A stretch of DNA of 64,000 nucleotides from Ga0077548 sp035440445 (GTDB lineage Bacteria > Pseudomonadota > Alphaproteobacteria > Rhizobiales > Xanthobacteraceae). Below are positions 50,123-58,707 of this stretch, in pieces (positions within the stretch are counted from its first letter, which is position 1; each line of letters starts with the position of its first letter). Position numbers and translations under genes: made by a program. The stretch spans positions 117,863 through 181,862 of the forward strand of contig DAORMJ010000004.1 in the NCBI GenBank assembly GCA_035440445.1. Reading direction: 5' to 3'. The notes under the pieces were generated by a model that did not search any database, had not been told where the DNA came from, and saw nothing but the letters and a program-made list of their open reading frames with translations.

Positions 50123-50536
50123 ATGGTTGCGTTGCTCGACAACTATCGTCCTTCCGAAGACGAGCCTTTCATGAACGAGCGGCAGAAGGAATATTTCCGG
50201 CTGAAGCTCTTGCGCTGGCGAGACGATATTCTCCGCGAAGCGAAACAGACACTGCAGCATTTGCAGGAAGAGAACGTCAATCATCCCGATCTTGCCGATC
50301 GCGCATCTTCGGAAACCGATCGCGCGATCGAACTGCGCGCGCGCGACCGGCAGCGCAAGCTGATCGCGAAGATCGATGCCGCGCTCGAGCGGATCGAAGA
50401 CGGCACGTATGGCTATTGCGTCGAGACCGGCGATCCGATTTCGCTGAAGCGGCTCGAAGCGCGTCCGATCGCGACGCTTTCGATTGAGGCGCAGGAGCGC
50501 CACGAACGGCGTGAGAAAGTCTATCGGGACGAATAG
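50123..50536 (+). CDS. dksA: DksA-family transcription factor (single-cysteine type)
   Basis: 137 residues with the coiled-coil N-terminal part and the globular domain YGYCVETGDPISLKRLEARP. Only one of the four zinc cysteines of E. coli DksA remains (C99); the others are T102, S and A. Such redox-type DksA proteins occur in alphaproteobacteria. It binds RNA polymerase with ppGpp. A second start (MNERQKEYF) is possible but would remove the N-terminal tail. Confidence 0.9.
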   Translation: MVALLDNYRPSEDEPFMNERQKEYFRLKLLRWRDDILREAKQTLQHLQEENVNHPDLADRASSETDRAIELRARDRQRKLIAKIDAALERIEDGTYGYCVETGDPISLKRLEARPIATLSIEAQERHERREKVYRDE

Positions 50537-50539
50537 CCC

Positions 50540-50821
50540 TTGCTGATCCGGCTGCTCATCGCATTCGACGCGCTTGTCGCAGCCGGTATTCTTTTCTTTT
50601 TCTTCTGGGGCGTGTCGGACGGCACGGTCTCGTCGTTCAATGTCGGGATCTGGCTTGCCTTGCTCGCCGGTACTGCGCTTTCGCTGGTCGGCGGCTTTCT
50701 CGCCTACAGGAACAACAACCGCGTTCTCGCGATCCTGCTTCTGCTGATCCTTGCGCTGCCGGGCATCGCGTTTGCGTTGTTTGCGCTGTTTCTCATCATC
50801 GCGCAGCCGCGCTGGAATTAG
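50540..50821 (+). CDS. Small membrane protein, three TM helices
   Basis: 93 residues, highly hydrophobic: LIRLLIAFDALVAAGILFFFFW, WLALLAGTALSLVGGFLAY and VLAILLLLILALPGIAFALF (partial). TTG at 50540, 3 nt after the dksA stop, is the only practical start. It may be coupled to dksA. The function is unknown. Confidence 0.65.
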   Translation: MLIRLLIAFDALVAAGILFFFFWGVSDGTVSSFNVGIWLALLAGTALSLVGGFLAYRNNNRVLAILLLLILALPGIAFALFALFLIIAQPRWN

Positions 50822-51189
50822 CGCCGGACGAAGATCGATTTGATCAGGCGGAAGAAACAATAGAGCGTCAGCTCTACGGCCGCCGTCAGCAGCAACAGAA
50901 ACAGTGCACGCTGCCCGAGATCGTCGGTGATTGCCGCGCGGAATTTATAGCGCACGCTATCGGGGAAATAATTATCGACCAGCGCGTAGAGCTGGATCGT
51001 GAGCGGCTGCAGTTTCGTATAGGCCCAGCCAAGAAAATCGAGCTGGAAGGCGAAGAGATAACCGTAGAGTAGCCAGACGACAACGATCGTCAGTGCGAGC
51101 AGCAGCACCTTGCCGATGAACAAGGTGAGGAAAGAGGGGCCTCGCCGTGGTTCTGCCGGCTCGTCGTAGCGCGTTTCATACTGGCTCAT
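50818..51189 (-). CDS. Membrane protein of unknown function, two TM helices
   Basis: 123 residues: a polar N-terminus (MSQYETRYDEPAEPRRG), a long helix (LFIGKVLLLALTIVVVWLLYG), an acidic middle and a second helix (LFLLLLTAAVELTLYCFF). GGGAGAA lies before the ATG. It converges on the preceding gene with a 4-bp overlap. No family is recognised. Confidence 0.65.
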   Translation of the reverse strand: MSQYETRYDEPAEPRRGPSFLTLFIGKVLLLALTIVVVWLLYGYLFAFQLDFLGWAYTKLQPLTIQLYALVDNYFPDSVRYKFRAAITDDLGQRALFLLLLTAAVELTLYCFFRLIKSIFVRR

Positions 51190-51250
51190 GACTTTCTCCC
51201 GCGCGTCGCCGCTTGCAGTGGGCGACGCCGCGGGGTGATTGTCAAACGGT

Positions 51251-52462
51251 CTAATCGTTTTCACCGAACGCGAAGAGGTCAATGTCGGGCTCCGTCTTTC
51301 CGCCAAGCGCATTCGCAATCATTTCGGCGGCGATCTGCGCATAGGTCGTGCCGTTGCCGCCGAAGCCGAGCACGGCGCAGACGCGCGGCATGCCCGGCAC
51401 GTTGCCGATCATCGGCAGTCCGGTCGAGGATGAACCGAATGCGCCGGACCAGGCAAAGTCCACCTCGAAATCGAGTTGCGGCATCAGCCGTCCGAGCTTT
51501 GTGCGAAAGCGCTTGAGCTTGGCGGGCGTGCGCTTGATGCGCCGCGCATTGTCGTTGTGATCTTCGTCTTCGCCGCCAACGATCAATCTCCCGTCCAGCG
51601 TCGTGCGGATATAGAGATAAGGGTCGGCGGCTTCCCAGATCATCGCCTTCGACGGCCAGAGGTTCTGCGGTTGCGGCTTGGTCGCCGCGGCCCAGGTCGA
51701 TACGATCTGGTGACGCTTCACGGAGAGGAATTCGGGAAGCTGATAGCCGCAACAGAACACGACGAAATCGGCGGTGATCCGCTGGCCATCTTTCGTGGTG
51801 ACGACAGCTTGCTTCTCGCCGGTTTCAACCGATGCGGCTTCGACGGGAGCGAAAACCTTCGCGCCTTGCGCCTGCGCGCGGCGAAGGACGCCGAGCGCGA
51901 GCTTTATGGGATGGGCTTCCGCCGAGTTTCCCGAAAGGATCGCGCAAGGGCGATCGATGCCGAACTCGCGCAACAACTCGTCCCGCTCCATGATCCGCGA
52001 CGGAAAGCCGAGCGCGAGACGCGCCTCGTATTCGCGCCGCAAGCCGGCGGGCCCCAGCACATTGCCGGGAAGGAGCAGGGCATCGCGCAAGGCATAATCG
52101 CAATCGATGTCGAGCTCGCGCACCTTCTGCGTGAGATTGTGCATGGCGCGAAACGAGCGCTGCCAGACGCGCGCCGTTCTCTCCTTGCCAATCTTGCCTT
52201 CGAGAACCGTGAGTGGGTTGTCGATTTCAAACAGGAGCAGGCAGGTGCTGGCCGCGGTCGAGCCTTCGCCTGGCGTGCCTTTGTCGATGACCGTGACTTC
52301 GCGGCCTTGCGCGCAGAGCGCCTGCGCGACCAGCGCGCCGCTCACGCCTGCGCCGATCACGAGAACCTCGGTGCGCAGGTCGCTTTTCAGGGACTGAACT
52401 GGAAAATCGGGCCGAAACGTCTCCCAGACGCTTACGCCCGCAGTCGGTTGTTCGCTTGCCAC
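51251..52462 (-). CDS. FAD-dependent oxidoreductase (DAO family)
   Basis: About 403 residues. VLVIGAGVSGALVAQAL is the FAD-binding motif, with the late FAD-binding segment GFGGNGTTYAQIAAEMI. It belongs to the glycine/D-amino-acid oxidase group. The frame is open to 52627 upstream, inside the next gene. GTG at 52462 is chosen because sequence homology begins near SVWETFRPDFPV; TTG at 52471 is an alternative. Substrate not known. Confidence 0.78.
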   Translation of the reverse strand: MASEQPTAGVSVWETFRPDFPVQSLKSDLRTEVLVIGAGVSGALVAQALCAQGREVTVIDKGTPGEGSTAASTCLLLFEIDNPLTVLEGKIGKERTARVWQRSFRAMHNLTQKVRELDIDCDYALRDALLLPGNVLGPAGLRREYEARLALGFPSRIMERDELLREFGIDRPCAILSGNSAEAHPIKLALGVLRRAQAQGAKVFAPVEAASVETGEKQAVVTTKDGQRITADFVVFCCGYQLPEFLSVKRHQIVSTWAAATKPQPQNLWPSKAMIWEAADPYLYIRTTLDGRLIVGGEDEDHNDNARRIKRTPAKLKRFRTKLGRLMPQLDFEVDFAWSGAFGSSSTGLPMIGNVPGMPRVCAVLGFGGNGTTYAQIAAEMIANALGGKTEPDIDLFAFGEND

Positions 52463-52509
52463 GGCATCCAAACGATCCGTGACGGAACAAGTTCCATCGA
52501 GAGAGCGGG

Positions 52510-52710
52510 TTAGTTCTCGGTCTTTTCCCAGCGGCCGACAAAGCGGTCGTCGCGCCAGACCTCGATCGCGCCGAAATTGCCGCGGCGGAGCTTGCCGCGC
52601 GTATTGGCGTCGGCGTCGTCGACGCATTTCTCGAGCTGCGCCTTCAGCACGTGGTTGCGATAATCGAGAAAGCGAAAAAGATAGTTGGCGTTGTCGTCCC
52701 GCTCTTTCAT
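52510..52710 (-). CDS. Small conserved protein, DUF6894-like C-terminus
   Basis: 66 residues: a charged helix (ANYLFRFLDYRNHVLKAQLE) and a final strand GAIEVWRDDRFVGRWEK. Similar to the protein at 30264-30479 in the last 15 residues. No function known. Confidence 0.55.
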   Translation of the reverse strand: MKERDDNANYLFRFLDYRNHVLKAQLEKCVDDADANTRGKLRRGNFGAIEVWRDDRFVGRWEKTEN

Positions 52711-52814
52711 GTGCCGTCCCTTACGCAGCTACGAATACGAGGAAGGGCAGACTCTCGCGTTCGGGTAAACAGAGCGTTGCCTGCTTGCTTTGGGAACCCG
52801 ATCGCGGCGGGAAA

Positions 52815-52848
52815 AAGATGCGGCCCCCGCCGGGGAGCAGCGGGGGCC
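52815..52848 (-). terminator. Rho-independent terminator of flgF-flgG-flgA-flgH
   Basis: 9-bp stem GGCCCCCGC/GCGGGGGCC with loop of nine; minus strand continues GCATCTTTTTC. It lies 95 bp past the flgH stop. The rest of the 230-bp interval before the gene at 52710 holds nothing I recognise. Confidence 0.7.
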
Positions 52849-52942
52849 GAGATAGGCCGGCCGACAAGGGGGAGCTTACGGCCGGCTTACGCTTCGCGCG
52901 TCTGGTTGGGGAGCGGCGCGCGAAACGAAACCTGCTTTGGCG

Positions 52943-53683
52943 CTAGAAGGGCATCAGATGCTCGAAGAGCTGCTGGCCCCAGCGCGGCTGCTGGATGTCG
53001 GTGATCTGGCCGCGGCCGCCATAAGAGATGCGGGCCTGCGCGATCTTCTGCGAGTCGAGCGTGTTGTCGGCCTCGATGTCTTCCGGGCGCACGATGCCGG
53101 CAACGATGAGTTCGCGCATTTCGAAGTTCACGCGGACTTCCTGCTTGCCTTCGATCACGAGGTTGCCGTTCGGCAGCACCTGCGTGACGACGGCGGCCAC
53201 ATTGGTCTGCAGGATTTCCTGCCGGTTGATGTTGCCTTTGCCTTCGCTGGTGGTCGTGGAGTCGGTCGTCAGCATCCGGTTCGGGATCGCTTGCTTGGTG
53301 AGCGGAATTTTCGTGAGCCCGAACAGGTTGGTGATGCCGGAATCTTCCGCGCCCTTGCGGTCGCGCTTGGTTTCGTTGTCGAGTTGCGCCTTGTCCGCGA
53401 TCTTGACCTTGATGGTGAGAATGTCGCCGATCTGATGCGCGCGCTGGTCCTTGAAGAAGGCGCGGCTGCCCGAACGCCACAGCGAGTTGGGACTATAGGC
53501 GACCGGCACGGGCTCCGGCATCGGCATGGAGACCGGCCGATAGTTCGGCGTCGTGGTCGGATTGTTCACCGGCGAGAGCGCCGGGGCCTGCGTGATGTTC
53601 GAGATGCGGTCCACCGTGGCGCAACCGCCGAGGAGCGACGCCGCTAGCGCCACGGCGCCCGCGCGAACCAATACGATATACAT
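52943..53683 (-). CDS. flgH: Flagellar L-ring lipoprotein FlgH
   Basis: 246 residues. The lipobox LGGC (MYIVLVRAGAVALAASLLGG then C) and the L-ring body SLWRSGSRAFFKDQRAHQIG, ANTLDSQKIA...ISYGGRGQI. It forms the outer-membrane ring around the rod. Last gene of flgF-flgG-flgA-flgH; spacing from flgA is 32 nt. Confidence 0.95.
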   Translation of the reverse strand: MYIVLVRAGAVALAASLLGGCATVDRISNITQAPALSPVNNPTTTPNYRPVSMPMPEPVPVAYSPNSLWRSGSRAFFKDQRAHQIGDILTIKVKIADKAQLDNETKRDRKGAEDSGITNLFGLTKIPLTKQAIPNRMLTTDSTTTSEGKGNINRQEILQTNVAAVVTQVLPNGNLVIEGKQEVRVNFEMRELIVAGIVRPEDIEADNTLDSQKIAQARISYGGRGQITDIQQPRWGQQLFEHLMPF

Positions 53684-53715
53684 GACGGCTACTTCCTCTC
53701 TCAAACTCTGTCTGT

Positions 53716-54714
53716 TCAGCGGGTGGTGTTCTGAATGGATGCGGTATTCAGCGTCGCGGCTTCGTTGATGGTGACGACGCCGGGCGCGGTCACGGTCGCC
53801 TGTACGATGCGTTTGGACTGCGGGTTGAGCACCGAAATGGTGTCGCCTTCTGCGCCGTTGCCCATGGCCTTGCCGCGCAGCGTCAGCGTGATCGCCTTGG
53901 AGCGGAACACGATGGTCACGGCGTCGTCGCGGGCGATGATCTGCGGCTTCATCAGGTCGGCGGCGCGCAGCGTCTGGTTTGCGCGGAGCGCCCGGCGCGC
54001 GGCCTGATTGACGACGTGCTCGGGTTTGGTGAGCGCGTCGGTCACGACATCGGCGCGCGGGAGGCGCTCGGTGATGAGATCGGTTTCGCGGATGGTTTCG
54101 CCGCGCGTGATCGGACGGGCGAGGGTGACGACTTCGATGGTTTCGATCAGCGTTCCGGTCATGCGGACCGGATTGCGGCGGAGTGTCATCGAGCCCGGCA
54201 TGTCGACGATGGCGTCGAAGCGGTTATTGCGCTGATCGACGACGATGCTGACGATGCGCGGCGCTTCGTTGACGCTCGGCTCGACCTGCAAGGCGCGCAT
54301 ATGCGCATCGAAGGTCACGCTCAGATCGGAGGCGTTGGCGATTTCGTAGCGCTTGGCCGCCGCTTCCGCGATGGCGCGGCCGAGATCGCTCAACGTCACG
54401 CTCCGGCTCGCGCGGGAGACGAGCACTTCGGTGAGATTGCGGGTGTCGAAGACCAGGATGCCGTGCGCGCGCAAGGCTTCCATGACGCGGTGGACCTGGA
54501 TCGTGCCCGATCCGCCGAGTTCGGGCGCGCGGAAGATCGGCTGGCTCGCCAGTGCGCCGGCGTTGTCCATGATGTCGCCGATGCGCACGAGTTCGCCGTC
54601 GACCGTGACTTCGGCCTTGAGGGCGGGCGGGGCGCTTTGCGCGCTTGCCGCGAAAGCTCCAAGTCCCGCGAGCGATAGGCAGAGAAGGAAGGCGGTGGCC
54701 TTGATGCGGTTCAT
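53716..54714 (-). CDS. flgA: P-ring assembly chaperone FlgA
   Basis: 332 residues. Signal peptide to AASA, then N-terminal domain and a SAF domain (VVTLARPITRGETIRETDLI) and ANQTLRAADLMKPQIIARDD. FlgA helps FlgI polymerise in the periplasm. It is longer than E. coli FlgA (219) because of an N-terminal extension of about 100 residues, usual in alphaproteobacteria. Its gene lies between flgG and flgH. Confidence 0.92.
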   Translation of the reverse strand: MNRIKATAFLLCLSLAGLGAFAASAQSAPPALKAEVTVDGELVRIGDIMDNAGALASQPIFRAPELGGSGTIQVHRVMEALRAHGILVFDTRNLTEVLVSRASRSVTLSDLGRAIAEAAAKRYEIANASDLSVTFDAHMRALQVEPSVNEAPRIVSIVVDQRNNRFDAIVDMPGSMTLRRNPVRMTGTLIETIEVVTLARPITRGETIRETDLITERLPRADVVTDALTKPEHVVNQAARRALRANQTLRAADLMKPQIIARDDAVTIVFRSKAITLTLRGKAMGNGAEGDTISVLNPQSKRIVQATVTAPGVVTINEAATLNTASIQNTTR

Positions 54715-54726
54715 TGCCGTGCTTCC

Positions 54727-55515
54727 TTAGCGCAACATGTTGGCGGTGGATTGCAGCATTTCGTCCGCGGCCGAGACGACTTTCGCGTTCATCGAATAAG
54801 CGCGCTGGGCTGCGATCAGGTCGGAAATTTCCGTCACCGCGTTCACGTTCGCGGTTTCCAGGTTGCGCTGGAGCAGCGTGCCGGAGCCGTCGATGCCGGG
54901 ATTGGAAAGCTGCGGCGTACCGCTCGACGCGGTTTCGAGAAAGAGGTTGTCGCCGATCGGCTGCAGGCCGTTTTTGTTGACGAAGCGCGCAAGCTGGATC
55001 TGCCCGACTTCCTGCGGATTGGTCTGGTTCGGCAGCGATACCGAAACCTGTCCGGACTGGTTGATCGTGACACCGGTCGCATTCGCCGGAACGGTCATCT
55101 GCGGTTCGAGCAGATAGCCTTCCGGCGTCACGATGCGGCCCTGATCGTCGCGCTCGAAGGAGCCGGCGCGGGTGAAGGCGATGCGTCCGTCGGGCAGCGT
55201 GACGCGGAAGAAGCCTTCGCCGCGGATCGCGACGTCGAGGTCTTTCTCGGTGAGCGAGATGTTGCCCTGATTCATGACGCGCGGGGTCGAGACGACCTTG
55301 ACGCCGCCGCCGATGTCGAGACCTGCGGGAAGGCGCGTGCCCTGATCGGAGGTGTTGGTGCCGACGCGGCGCAGGTTCTGGTACATCAGATCCTGAAATT
55401 CGACGCGCTGCTTCTTGAAGCCCGTCGTGCGCATGTTCGCGATGTTGTTCGAAATGACTTCGACGTTCAGTTCCTGCGCCATCATTCCGGTGGCGGCGGT
55501 GTAAAGAGCGCGCAT
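54727..55515 (-). CDS. flgG: Distal rod protein FlgG
   Basis: 262 residues. MRALYTAATGMMAQELNVEV, NNIANMRTTGFKKQRVEFQD and C-terminal VTEISDLIAAQRAYSMNAKV are standard FlgG. It makes the distal rod that crosses the P and L rings. Gene spacing to flgF is 24 nt and to flgA 12 nt. Confidence 0.96.
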   Translation of the reverse strand: MRALYTAATGMMAQELNVEVISNNIANMRTTGFKKQRVEFQDLMYQNLRRVGTNTSDQGTRLPAGLDIGGGVKVVSTPRVMNQGNISLTEKDLDVAIRGEGFFRVTLPDGRIAFTRAGSFERDDQGRIVTPEGYLLEPQMTVPANATGVTINQSGQVSVSLPNQTNPQEVGQIQLARFVNKNGLQPIGDNLFLETASSGTPQLSNPGIDGSGTLLQRNLETANVNAVTEISDLIAAQRAYSMNAKVVSAADEMLQSTANMLR

Positions 55516-55539
55516 TGTCTATTCTCCTGTTGCTCGCGA

Positions 55540-56298
55540 TCAGACCTCGGCAAGCTTTTCGATCGCCCTGCGGCGAAGCTCGTCGGTGCGCTGCTGCATG
55601 TTGGAAATGGTGGTGTAGGCCCGGGTTACCTCGAGCATGCGGTTCATTTCTTTGACCGCGGAGACGTTGGATTTTTCGAGCGTGCCTTGCACCGCGCGGG
55701 TCGCGGGTGTCGCGGTCTGCGGGACGATGCCGTTGGTGGCAGCCCAGAGATTGTCGCCCTGCGCGGAGAGCTGCGTGGGGTTGGCGAAGGTCACCATGCG
55801 CAGCTTGCCGCGCTCGCCGACCTGGCCCGCGGCGTTGGTGGCCGAGACGGTGCCGTCGGCGGCGATCGCGATATTGGTGTCGGTCGGCTCGAACACGATC
55901 GGGCCGCCCTGTCCGAGCACGGGGTGGCCGTTGTTGGTGACCAGCTGACCTTGCGGGTTCAGGTGAAAATTGCCGGCGCGGGTATAGCGCTCGCCGTTCT
56001 GCGTCTGCACGGCGAAGAAGCCGGGGCCGTCGATCGCGACATCGAGCGGTGCATCGGTGCGCTGAAGCGGGCCCTGGCTGAAATCCTGCAAGGTCGCGCG
56101 ATCGGTCACGAAAGCGATGCGGCGGTCGTTGCCGGGGAAATATTCGTGGCGGGCGGTCGGATCGAGATGCTGCTCGAACTTGACGGACTCGCCCTTGAAG
56201 CCGGTGGTGTTGATGTTGGCGATGTTGTTCGCAATCACGTCCAGCTCTCGCCGAAGCGAGACCTGTCGCGACAATCCAACCAGAAGGGCATTATCCAT
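55540..56298 (-). CDS. flgF: Proximal rod protein FlgF
   Basis: 252 residues. MDNALLVGLSRQVSLRRELD, ANNIANINTTGFKGESVKFE and C-terminal MNRMLEVTRAYTTISNMQQR. The first gene of the flgF-flgG-flgA-flgH operon. A sigma-54 promoter lies 65-80 bp upstream with a palindrome cluster beyond it. Confidence 0.95.
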   Translation of the reverse strand: MDNALLVGLSRQVSLRRELDVIANNIANINTTGFKGESVKFEQHLDPTARHEYFPGNDRRIAFVTDRATLQDFSQGPLQRTDAPLDVAIDGPGFFAVQTQNGERYTRAGNFHLNPQGQLVTNNGHPVLGQGGPIVFEPTDTNIAIAADGTVSATNAAGQVGERGKLRMVTFANPTQLSAQGDNLWAATNGIVPQTATPATRAVQGTLEKSNVSAVKEMNRMLEVTRAYTTISNMQQRTDELRRRAIEKLAEV

Positions 56299-56362
56299 GG
56301 CCCAAGCTCCCCAAGTCCGGGCCTCCGACACGCTCCCCAGCGGTGTGACCCGCCATACCCTC

Positions 56363-56378
56363 AGCAGAAGCCGTGCCA
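56363..56378 (-). promoter_or_regulatory. Sigma-54 promoter of flgF operon
   Basis: Minus strand TGGCACG-GCTT-CTGCT, exact GG-N10-GC spacing. Confidence 0.78.
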
Positions 56379-56453
56379 CTCTGAAAATATAAGTAAAATC
56401 AATAGTTTATATAAAAATTGCCCCTGCCGGGTGCTGCCTCCCGGCAGCTTCGA

Positions 56454-56472
56454 CCCGGCAAGAATTGCCGCG
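56454..56472. promoter_or_regulatory. Palindromic enhancer site in flgF-fliL intergenic region
   Basis: CCCGGCA-AGAAT-TGCCGCG, centred about 93 bp upstream of the flgF promoter. Two CCCGGCA half-sites in addition lie at 56425-56447, facing each other. Confidence 0.6.
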
Positions 56473-56473
56473 T

Positions 56474-56490
56474 TTTAGATTTCGTTAACC
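56474..56490 (+). promoter_or_regulatory. CtrA-type box of fliL operon
   Basis: TTTA-N7-TTAACC, followed by AT; one mismatch to the full box and containing the half-site TTAACCAT. It abuts the palindrome. Confidence 0.55.
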
Positions 56491-56557
56491 ATATCGGCTC
56501 TAGCGTTAACTTTGTGTCCGGACCTCGGGAGCGGTTCGGCCGAGGGGAGCGAGAATC

Positions 56558-57049
56558 ATGGCCGAAGCCGCAGTCGCGGAAGACCTTGCCGAAGGTGAAG
56601 GCAAGGCCGCGCCGAAATCCAAAAAGAAGTTTCTGATCTATGGCGGCGCAGGTCTGGCGCTGATCGCGCTTCTGGCCGGCGGCTATTTCATGTTCTTCAA
56701 GAGCAAGCCCGCCGACAAGCAGCATCAGGTCGTGGCGCCGCCGCCGGCGGTCTTTTTCGAACTGCCGGAAATGACCGTGAACCTCTCGGCGACCAGCGAA
56801 CGTCCGCAGTATCTCCGCGTGAAAGTCACGCTTGAGATGGCGGATGCCAAGACGCAGGACGCGGTGAAAGCTGCGCTCCCCCGCGTGGTCGATGCCTTTC
56901 AGGTGCATCTGCGCGAATTGCGCGCGGTCGATCTAGAAGGATCGGCGGGGCTCTACCGGCTGCGGGAAGAACTGACGCGCAGGATCAACATCGCGATCGC
57001 GCCCGCGAAAATCCGTGCCGTGCTCTTCAAAGAAGTCGTGGTGCAATAG
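56558..57049 (+). CDS. fliL: Flagellar basal body-associated protein FliL
   Basis: 163 residues: acidic/lysine N-terminus, one TM helix (about 26-47; FLIYGGAGLALIALLAGGYF) and the periplasmic stomatin-like domain (FFELPEMTVNLSATSERPQY to LFKEVVVQ). It supports stator function. First gene of fliL-fliM-DUF6468-motE; CtrA box upstream, as with fliLM in Caulobacter. Confidence 0.92.
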   Translation: MAEAAVAEDLAEGEGKAAPKSKKKFLIYGGAGLALIALLAGGYFMFFKSKPADKQHQVVAPPPAVFFELPEMTVNLSATSERPQYLRVKVTLEMADAKTQDAVKAALPRVVDAFQVHLRELRAVDLEGSAGLYRLREELTRRINIAIAPAKIRAVLFKEVVVQ

Positions 57050-57061
57050 CGGTTCGCCAAC

Positions 57062-58201
57062 ATGGCAGAGATGGAAACCCAGACCGCCGCCTCGCCGGGC
57101 AAGCCCGACGACAGGGACGTTGCGGACAACTGGGAAAAAATGGTCGATAACGAGGCAGCCGATCCGCTCGATCACAAGGTCGCGGTGGAGCGCGCGCTCA
57201 ATCAGGACGAGATCGACAGCCTGCTCGGCTTTCGGCTCGACGACATCAATCTTGCCGACCGGAACGGCCTGCGCGCGATCATCGACTCGGCGATGGTCTC
57301 CTACGAGCGCCTGCCGATGCTGGAAATCGTCTTCGACCGCCTCGTGCGGTTGATGACGACGTCGCTGAGAAACTTCACCTCCGACACCGTCGAAGTCTCG
57401 CTCGACCGCATTACCTCGGTGCGCTTCGGCGAATACCTGAACTCGATCCCGCTGCCGACGATCCTCGGCGTGATGAAGGCGAAGGAGTGGGACAACTTCG
57501 GCCTGTTCACGGTCGAGTCCTCGCTGATCTACGCGATGATCGACGTGCTGCTCGGCGGGCGCCGCGGCATGCATTCGGTGCGCATGGACGGCCGCCCTTA
57601 CACCACCATCGAGACGGCGCTCGTAAAGCGCATGATGGAAGTGGTGCTGAGCGACGCGGAAGCTGCCTTCCGTCCCGTGACGCCGGTCAAGTTCGAGATC
57701 GACCGCATCGAGACCAATCCGAAATTCGCGGCAATCTCGCGTCCGACCAATGCAGCGATCCTGATGCGGTTGCGCATCGACATGGAAGACCGCGGCGGCT
57801 GCATCGAGATTTTGCTGCCCTACGCCACGATCGAGCCGATCCGCGAACTGCTGTTGCAGAACTTCATGGGCGACAAGTTCGGCCGCGATCCGATCTGGGA
57901 GTCGCATCTTGCGACCGAGATCTGGCACGCGCAGGTCGAAGTGGACGCGGTGCTGTTCGAGGACAAGCTGCCGCTGAAGCAGATCATGAATCTGGAAGTC
58001 GGCGATACGCTGATGCTGGACGTTCGGCCCGATGCGCTGGTGAAGGTGCGTTGCGGCGACGCCGTGCTTTCGGAAGGCCGCATGGGCCGCGTCGGCGACC
58101 GCGTTGCCGTGAAAGTTGCGAAGCCGCTGCGGCGCTCGAAGACGACGATGGCGATGTTCGAGCGTGCCGGTGCGATGACGAGCAGAATGGAGGGAGCATG
58201 A
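57062..58201 (+). CDS. fliM: Flagellar motor switch protein FliM
   Basis: 379 residues. The N-terminal CheY-binding motif NQDEIDSLLGF lies about 46 residues in, then the CheC-like middle domain (RITSVRFGEYLNSIPLPTIL, first 20) and C-terminal SpoA domain (QIMNLEVGDTLMLDVRPDAL). It is part of the C-ring. The stop overlaps the next start (ATGA). Confidence 0.95.
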   Translation: MAEMETQTAASPGKPDDRDVADNWEKMVDNEAADPLDHKVAVERALNQDEIDSLLGFRLDDINLADRNGLRAIIDSAMVSYERLPMLEIVFDRLVRLMTTSLRNFTSDTVEVSLDRITSVRFGEYLNSIPLPTILGVMKAKEWDNFGLFTVESSLIYAMIDVLLGGRRGMHSVRMDGRPYTTIETALVKRMMEVVLSDAEAAFRPVTPVKFEIDRIETNPKFAAISRPTNAAILMRLRIDMEDRGGCIEILLPYATIEPIRELLLQNFMGDKFGRDPIWESHLATEIWHAQVEVDAVLFEDKLPLKQIMNLEVGDTLMLDVRPDALVKVRCGDAVLSEGRMGRVGDRVAVKVAKPLRRSKTTMAMFERAGAMTSRMEGA

Positions 58202-58695
58202 CCGGATCTTATTATGGCCTCGTGATCGAGGGGCTCGTCGCAGTGCTGCTTGCATTGACGATCGGCTATTGCGTGGTGCTGAACAAGCGGCTGATCCGGC
58301 TCAAAGCCGACGACTCCGCCATGCGCGGCACGATCGCCGAACTCGTCACCGCGACCGAGTTCGCGGAACGCGCGATCAAGAATCTGCGCTCCATCACCCA
58401 GGAAACCAATGCGACGCTGGGCGAGGGCCTGCGTGCTTCGCTCGACGTGACGCGCGACCTCGACGACCAGATCGCGCGCGGCGAGCAGGTGCTGGTGCGC
58501 ATCGCGCAGATCGCGCAGCTGGCCGACAGCGTGCGGAAGGCTGAGCCGAAACCCGAACCCGAAACGCCGGTCATGGCCAGCGTGCAGCCGCTTCGCCGCG
58601 AAGAAGCGGCACAGCGTTCGCCGAACCGGACTGCCCAGGCCGCGCAGGCATTGGCGCTTCGCCTTCGCGCCGCCGCCGCAGGGCAGGCCGCGTAA
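58198..58695 (+). CDS. DUF6468 flagellar-cluster membrane protein
   Basis: 165 residues. One N-terminal TM helix (GLVIEGLVAVLLALTIGYCV) and a helical cytoplasmic or periplasmic part (ATEFAERAIKNLRSITQETN). GGAGGG precedes the start, which overlaps the fliM stop. This type is found in fliM-motE operons of Hyphomicrobiales; its role is unproven. Confidence 0.75.
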   Translation: MTGSYYGLVIEGLVAVLLALTIGYCVVLNKRLIRLKADDSAMRGTIAELVTATEFAERAIKNLRSITQETNATLGEGLRASLDVTRDLDDQIARGEQVLVRIAQIAQLADSVRKAEPKPEPETPVMASVQPLRREEAAQRSPNRTAQAAQALALRLRAAAAGQAA

Positions 58696-58707
58696 AAGCA
58701 ATCGGCA

